Shown here: positions 60,465 to 64,000 of the stretch, piece by piece
How positions within the stretch are numbered: the first letter of the stretch is position 1
Layout: each line of letters starts with the position of its first letter
Source of the DNA: an uncultured Paludibaculum sp.
GTDB taxonomy: Bacteria; Acidobacteriota; Terriglobia; Bryobacterales; Bryobacteraceae
DNA length: 64,000 nucleotides
Direction: 5' to 3'
NCBI RefSeq assembly: GCF_963665245.1
Contig: NZ_OY762267.1
Coordinates: forward strand, 3,010,001-3,074,000
Made by a program: the position numbers and the translations under genes
Notes under the pieces: generated by a model
Databases searched by the model: none
What the model was told of the DNA's origin: nothing
Seen by the model: only the letters and a program-made list of their open reading frames with translations

Positions 60465-62552
60465 ATGTTGCGACTTCCATCCACAGTGCTGATCCTCGTG
60501 GTTGCCGCGTTGGCCCAGCAGCCCATGCCTCCGGCCCCGCGTGGAGAGGACGCTGTCACGTTCACGACGAGCGCGCAACTGGTGGTGGAGACCGTGACGG
60601 CGCGCGACCGGAACGGACACGCGCTCGAGAATCTGACGGCGAAAGACTTCACGGTGCTCGAAGACGGCAAGCCGCAGAGAATCGCGTTTGTGGAGTTCCA
60701 GAAGCTGCCCGAGAATGCGTCGAGCGACCCGGCGGCGGCTTCGATCCGCGCGGAGGTTGTGCCGCGACTGACGCGCACGCAGATCGCGGCGGAACAGCCG
60801 GGCGAGGTCCGATACCGGGATCGGCGGCTGCTGGTGCTGTACTTCGACATGACCGCGATGCCTGCGGCGGACCAGATCAGGGCGCTGCAAGCGGCTCAGC
60901 GGTTTGTCCGGACGCAGATGTCGTCCTCCGACCTGCTGGCCGTCATGATGTACTCGGGCGGGGCGGTGCAGGTATTGGAGGATTTCACTGCCGATCGCGC
61001 GCATCTGCTCACAACGCTTCAGACTCTGATTGTGGGAGAAGAAGAGTGGGCCGTAGCGGCAGCAACGGGTCCGTCCGATGCCGGCGCGGCGTTCGGGCAG
61101 GATGACAGCGAGTTCAATCTATTCAACACCGACCGGCAGTTGTCGGCGCTGCAGACGGCAGCCGCCATGCTGGGACGGCTGAGCGAGAAGAAGGCGCTCA
61201 TCTATTTCGCCAGTGGGTTACGGCTCAATGGTGTGGACAACCAGGCGCAGCTGCGCGCCACCCTGAATGCCGCCATCCGCGCCGGCGTGAGCTTCTGGCC
61301 CGTGGACGCCAGAGGGCTGGTGGCACAACCTCCGCTGGGCGATGCATCTCACGGCTCACCCGGCGGCGTCGGAATGTACAACGGAGCGACGGCGACGGCG
61401 ATCGGCTCTGGCTTCCAGCGGTCCCAGGACACACTGTACGCGTTGGCTGCCGATACCGGAGGGAAGGCACTGCTCGATGACAACGATCTGACGCGGGGCA
61501 TCACCGCGGCTCAGCGTGCCGGATCGAGCTACTACGTTGTCGGCTACTACACTTCGAATGAGGCACTGGATGGCAAGTTCCGTAGGATCCAGATCTCGCT
61601 GAATGGCCAAACGGCGGCGAATCTCGAATACCGTAGGGGCTACTTCGCCAGAAAGCAGTTTGGCAAGTTCACAGCCGCCGACAAGGAGCGCCAGCTCGAA
61701 GAAGCGCTGCTGCTGGGCGATCCCATCACGGAGCTCACCGTCGCCATGGAGGTGAACTACTTCCAGTTGAACCGGGCCGAGTATTTTGTGCCGATCGCAG
61801 TCAAGATCCCCGGCCACGAACTCGCGCTGGCCAGGCGGCGCGGGGCCGAACATACGGTCATCGATTTTATCGGTGAGATCAAAGAGGGGAACTACACGGT
61901 CGCCAACGTGCGCGACAAAGTGGATATCAAGTTGACCGGAGCAACGGCCGGCGAGTTGTCCAGGCGGACCATCGCTTACGACACCGGATTCACCCTGCTG
62001 CCAGGAAGGTACTCCATGAAGTTCCTGGCACGCGACGCCGAGACCGGACGGATTGGCACATACCTGACCTCGTTCGTGATTCCAAACCTGAACAGGGAGG
62101 AGCAACGGCTGCCCATCAGCTCCGTCGTACTGAGCAGCCAGGCGGTGGCTCTGGAAGATGCACTCTACAACGCGGGAAAGGCCGATGGCCGCTCGGCCCA
62201 GACGTTCAGTCCCCTGGTACAGGCTGGCGAGAAGCTGATCCCCAGTGTCACGCGGGTCTTCAGCCGCGGCGGAGTGATGTACGTCTACCTTCAGGCCTAC
62301 CAGCCAGGCAATGGCCGGGCGCAGCCGGTTGTCGCTTTCGTCACGTTCTACCGGGGGCAGTCCAGGGTCTTCGAGACTCCGCTGATGAAGGTGTCGGAAG
62401 CACTGAACAACAAGCTGAATACGATCCCGCTGAAGTTCCGGTTCCCGATGACGAAGCTGGAGCCAGGAGAGTACACGTGCCAGGCGACAGTGCTCCAGCC
62501 TGATGGAAAGAAGGCGGCGTTCTGGCGAACGCAGATCATGGTTGTCCCATAG
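60465..62552 (+). CDS. Secreted VWFA-related domain protein
   Basis: A 695-residue exported protein (signal peptide to about residue 18). It has the acidobacterial VWFA-related layout (TIGR03436 type). A start with TTSAQLVVETVTARDRNG (cited as VVETVTARDRNG), LTAKDFTVLEDGKPQ, a VWA fold with LLVLYFDMTAM in place of the usual DxSxS, SEKKALIYFASGL, and YYVVGYYTSNEALDGKFRRI (cited as YYVVGYYTSNE) close the domain, followed by a beta-rich tail. The MIDAS motif is degenerate. It follows the Oar-like gene by 3 nt and probably acts with it at the cell surface. Confidence 0.88.
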   Translation: MLRLPSTVLILVVAALAQQPMPPAPRGEDAVTFTTSAQLVVETVTARDRNGHALENLTAKDFTVLEDGKPQRIAFVEFQKLPENASSDPAAASIRAEVVPRLTRTQIAAEQPGEVRYRDRRLLVLYFDMTAMPAADQIRALQAAQRFVRTQMSSSDLLAVMMYSGGAVQVLEDFTADRAHLLTTLQTLIVGEEEWAVAAATGPSDAGAAFGQDDSEFNLFNTDRQLSALQTAAAMLGRLSEKKALIYFASGLRLNGVDNQAQLRATLNAAIRAGVSFWPVDARGLVAQPPLGDASHGSPGGVGMYNGATATAIGSGFQRSQDTLYALAADTGGKALLDDNDLTRGITAAQRAGSSYYVVGYYTSNEALDGKFRRIQISLNGQTAANLEYRRGYFARKQFGKFTAADKERQLEEALLLGDPITELTVAMEVNYFQLNRAEYFVPIAVKIPGHELALARRRGAEHTVIDFIGEIKEGNYTVANVRDKVDIKLTGATAGELSRRTIAYDTGFTLLPGRYSMKFLARDAETGRIGTYLTSFVIPNLNREEQRLPISSVVLSSQAVALEDALYNAGKADGRSAQTFSPLVQAGEKLIPSVTRVFSRGGVMYVYLQAYQPGNGRAQPVVAFVTFYRGQSRVFETPLMKVSEALNNKLNTIPLKFRFPMTKLEPGEYTCQATVLQPDGKKAAFWRTQIMVVP

Positions 62553-62565
62553 CCCGGCCCGGTGA

Positions 62566-64000
62566 TCACCGACGAGCCGCGTCGAACTCGGCGACGAACG
62601 TCACCACCGAGCGGCCGGGGATCTGGAACGCGGCGCGGTCCTTCACGGGCGGATACGCCTTGAGTTCATCGCCCTCGCGGCTGGAGGTTACCCAGGGAGT
62701 CATCCGCCGCAGGTGCCAGCCGCGCTGCGCCACGTTGAAGTTCACGGTGACGCCTTGCGCGGCTTCCGCTTCGTTCACGTACACGACAGCGATTTTCCGG
62801 GTATCCGAATCGACGTAGGCTGTGCGCATCAACCCACGGATATCGTCGGGATCCCCCTGCACGGCCACGCGGTGCATGCCCGGCCGCACAAACCGGCTGT
62901 AGTTGCCCAGAGCCCACAACAGGCGCGATGGCAGAATGCTCTCGGCATCGCCCGGCTTCTGGTAGTCGGTGTAGATCAGACCGTCTTTGTAGTCCTCCGG
63001 AGACATGGCGGTCCACCACTGCCAGGCCGAAGCGTTGGCCACGGCCATATCGAGATGGATGATGCGCGCCACGACGAGCGCGGTATCCATGGAAAGGTCG
63101 CGCTTGTTGCCACCCTTGCCCTCTGGACCAACCAGAATGCAGTACTCCGTCTGCCACAACCGCCGTTCCGGATAGCGCCGCATGCGCTCAGCCAGGGCCT
63201 GCCGGTCGGTGACGATGGGGCCGTTGAGGAGGTCTGAGCCGTAGCTGTGATAGCCGAACAGAGGCCCCAACAGTGGCGCGATCTCGCCATCGCCCAGGAA
63301 GTCGTCGATATAGTTGCCGTACGGGGAGCCGTATTGTTTCGTCATCTCCGCGTTGGGACGAACCATGTCGGGCAAGCTCCCGCTTTCGATGAGCGCGATC
63401 TGAGTGGCCAACCGGCGGCGGCGCAGCTCGGAGGACAACGCGCGCGTCACCGCCTTGATGTCGGCGTTGCTCGCCCTGTTGCCCTCTTGAGAGGTCCCGT
63501 CCCACTGCCACTGCGGCTCGTTCACGGGGCTGATGTACTGGAACTCCACCCTCTCTCGCGCATCTGTATTGGTGCGGAAGTGATCCAGAATGTCTCCGAG
63601 GTAGCGGGCGTACTGCGCCTCGAAGCCGGCCTTCAGGTTCGTGCTGCCATCCCCCTTTGTCGTGAAGGTGAGCCCGTTGCGGGTCATGCGCCCGGGCGGA
63701 CTGTTGACGAAGGCAAGGAACTGCGGGACGCCTCGCGCCTTGGCGGCCGCCAGGAACCAGCGCTCGCCCGCCTGGCGCGTCCAGTCGTACTGCCCTTCGG
63801 CCGTCTCAAACGTCTCGGGGCTACGCCAGGGATGCTTGATCCGGGGATTCACGCCACCACCGATGTTGAAGCGCCAGCAACTCAGCCCGATGCCCTTGGT
63901 GGGCGAGAAGAGCAGGTCGGCCACGCGTTCGCGCGACGCGAGGCTCCACCCAGCCAACTTCTGCATCGTCCAGCAATCGGAGGCTCCGAAGTTGTCGATG
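62566..64000 (-). CDS. GH30-like glycoside hydrolase, 5' end beyond window
   Basis: Runs from a TGA at 62566 to the window edge; the frame remains open through 64000, reading IDNFGASDCWTMQKLAGW at the edge, so the start lies outside. At least 477 residues are visible. The catalytic acid/base is the Glu of SPVNEPQWQW, and the nucleophile is probably the Glu of LWQTEYCIL, both in GH30/GH5 clan-A positions. A C-terminal beta-sandwich closes the protein. Resembles endo-beta-1,6-galactanase/glucanase-type GH30 members; exact substrate unknown. Convergent with the VWFA gene. Confidence 0.88.
   Translation of the reverse strand, partial: IDNFGASDCWTMQKLAGWSLASRERVADLLFSPTKGIGLSCWRFNIGGGVNPRIKHPWRSPETFETAEGQYDWTRQAGERWFLAAAKARGVPQFLAFVNSPPGRMTRNGLTFTTKGDGSTNLKAGFEAQYARYLGDILDHFRTNTDARERVEFQYISPVNEPQWQWDGTSQEGNRASNADIKAVTRALSSELRRRRLATQIALIESGSLPDMVRPNAEMTKQYGSPYGNYIDDFLGDGEIAPLLGPLFGYHSYGSDLLNGPIVTDRQALAERMRRYPERRLWQTEYCILVGPEGKGGNKRDLSMDTALVVARIIHLDMAVANASAWQWWTAMSPEDYKDGLIYTDYQKPGDAESILPSRLLWALGNYSRFVRPGMHRVAVQGDPDDIRGLMRTAYVDSDTRKIAVVYVNEAEAAQGVTVNFNVAQRGWHLRRMTPWVTSSREGDELKAYPPVKDRAAFQIPGRSVVTFVAEFDAARR

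Overview
The window reads as a high-GC chromosomal segment from an acidobacterium of the Solibacteres/Bryobacterales type. The evidence is the mix of families: three large orphan FtsX/MacB-type permeases of the ADOP class with PadR regulators, carboxypeptidase-regulatory-domain TonB receptors, a TIGR03435 domain fused to an M56 (BlaR1-like) peptidase, a VWFA-related secreted protein, a PmoA/DUF6807 protein and a membrane-anchored CobN. No rRNA, tRNA, CRISPR array, insertion sequence or phage gene was recognised. The taxonomic assignment is inference from gene content.

Layout. 1-12.6 kb: a small membrane protein, a PadR relic, an orphan CTP-synthase-like amidotransferase, ADOP permease 1 with a palindromic promoter/operator, a frameshifted sialidase, an ammonium transporter with a P-II protein, a slipin/NfeD pair, a secreted 23-residue-repeat protein and a cytochrome c/copper-oxygenase-like protein with a redoxin. 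12.7-16.4 kb: an acyl-CoA ligase with an MFS carrier, then about 1.2 kb without a gene that holds a 102-bp tandem repeat. 16.4-24.7 kb: ADOP permeases 2 and 3, a mini-adaptor, a dead alpha/beta hydrolase, a PadR regulator and a LytTR response regulator. 25-36 kb: a TonB receptor, then a co-directional trio of TonB receptor, exported membrane-anchored CobN-like chelatase and membrane protein with a caspase/gingipain-like domain.

36.1-50.7 kb is the clearest unit: a 15-gene minus-strand operon (cobU-cobB-btuB-btuF-btuD-btuC-second btuF-like-P-loop kinase-pduO-bluB-cbiB-cobD-cobT-cobS-cobC) behind a cobalamin riboswitch. It joins corrinoid uptake to adenosylation, DMB synthesis and nucleotide-loop assembly. 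It contains no corrin-ring gene apart from the a,c-diamide synthase, so it looks like a salvage and remodelling operon. Twelve of its 14 junctions overlap.

50.8-64 kb: a PmoA-TonB receptor-PepSY-like operon, divergent from a blaI-M56/TIGR03435-Oar-like receptor-VWFA operon, and a GH30-type glycosidase that runs off the window end.

The best candidates for an under-described system are the TonB receptor/exported CobN/caspase-like trio, whose architecture resembles HmuS-type tetrapyrrole dechelation more than cytoplasmic cobalt insertion, and the P-loop kinase in the cob operon, which could supply the missing L-threonine phosphorylation step. Two genes (sialidase, first btuB-like receptor) each carry one apparent -1 frameshift. 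Both are repaired by restoring one G in a GG run, so assembly error is a live explanation.
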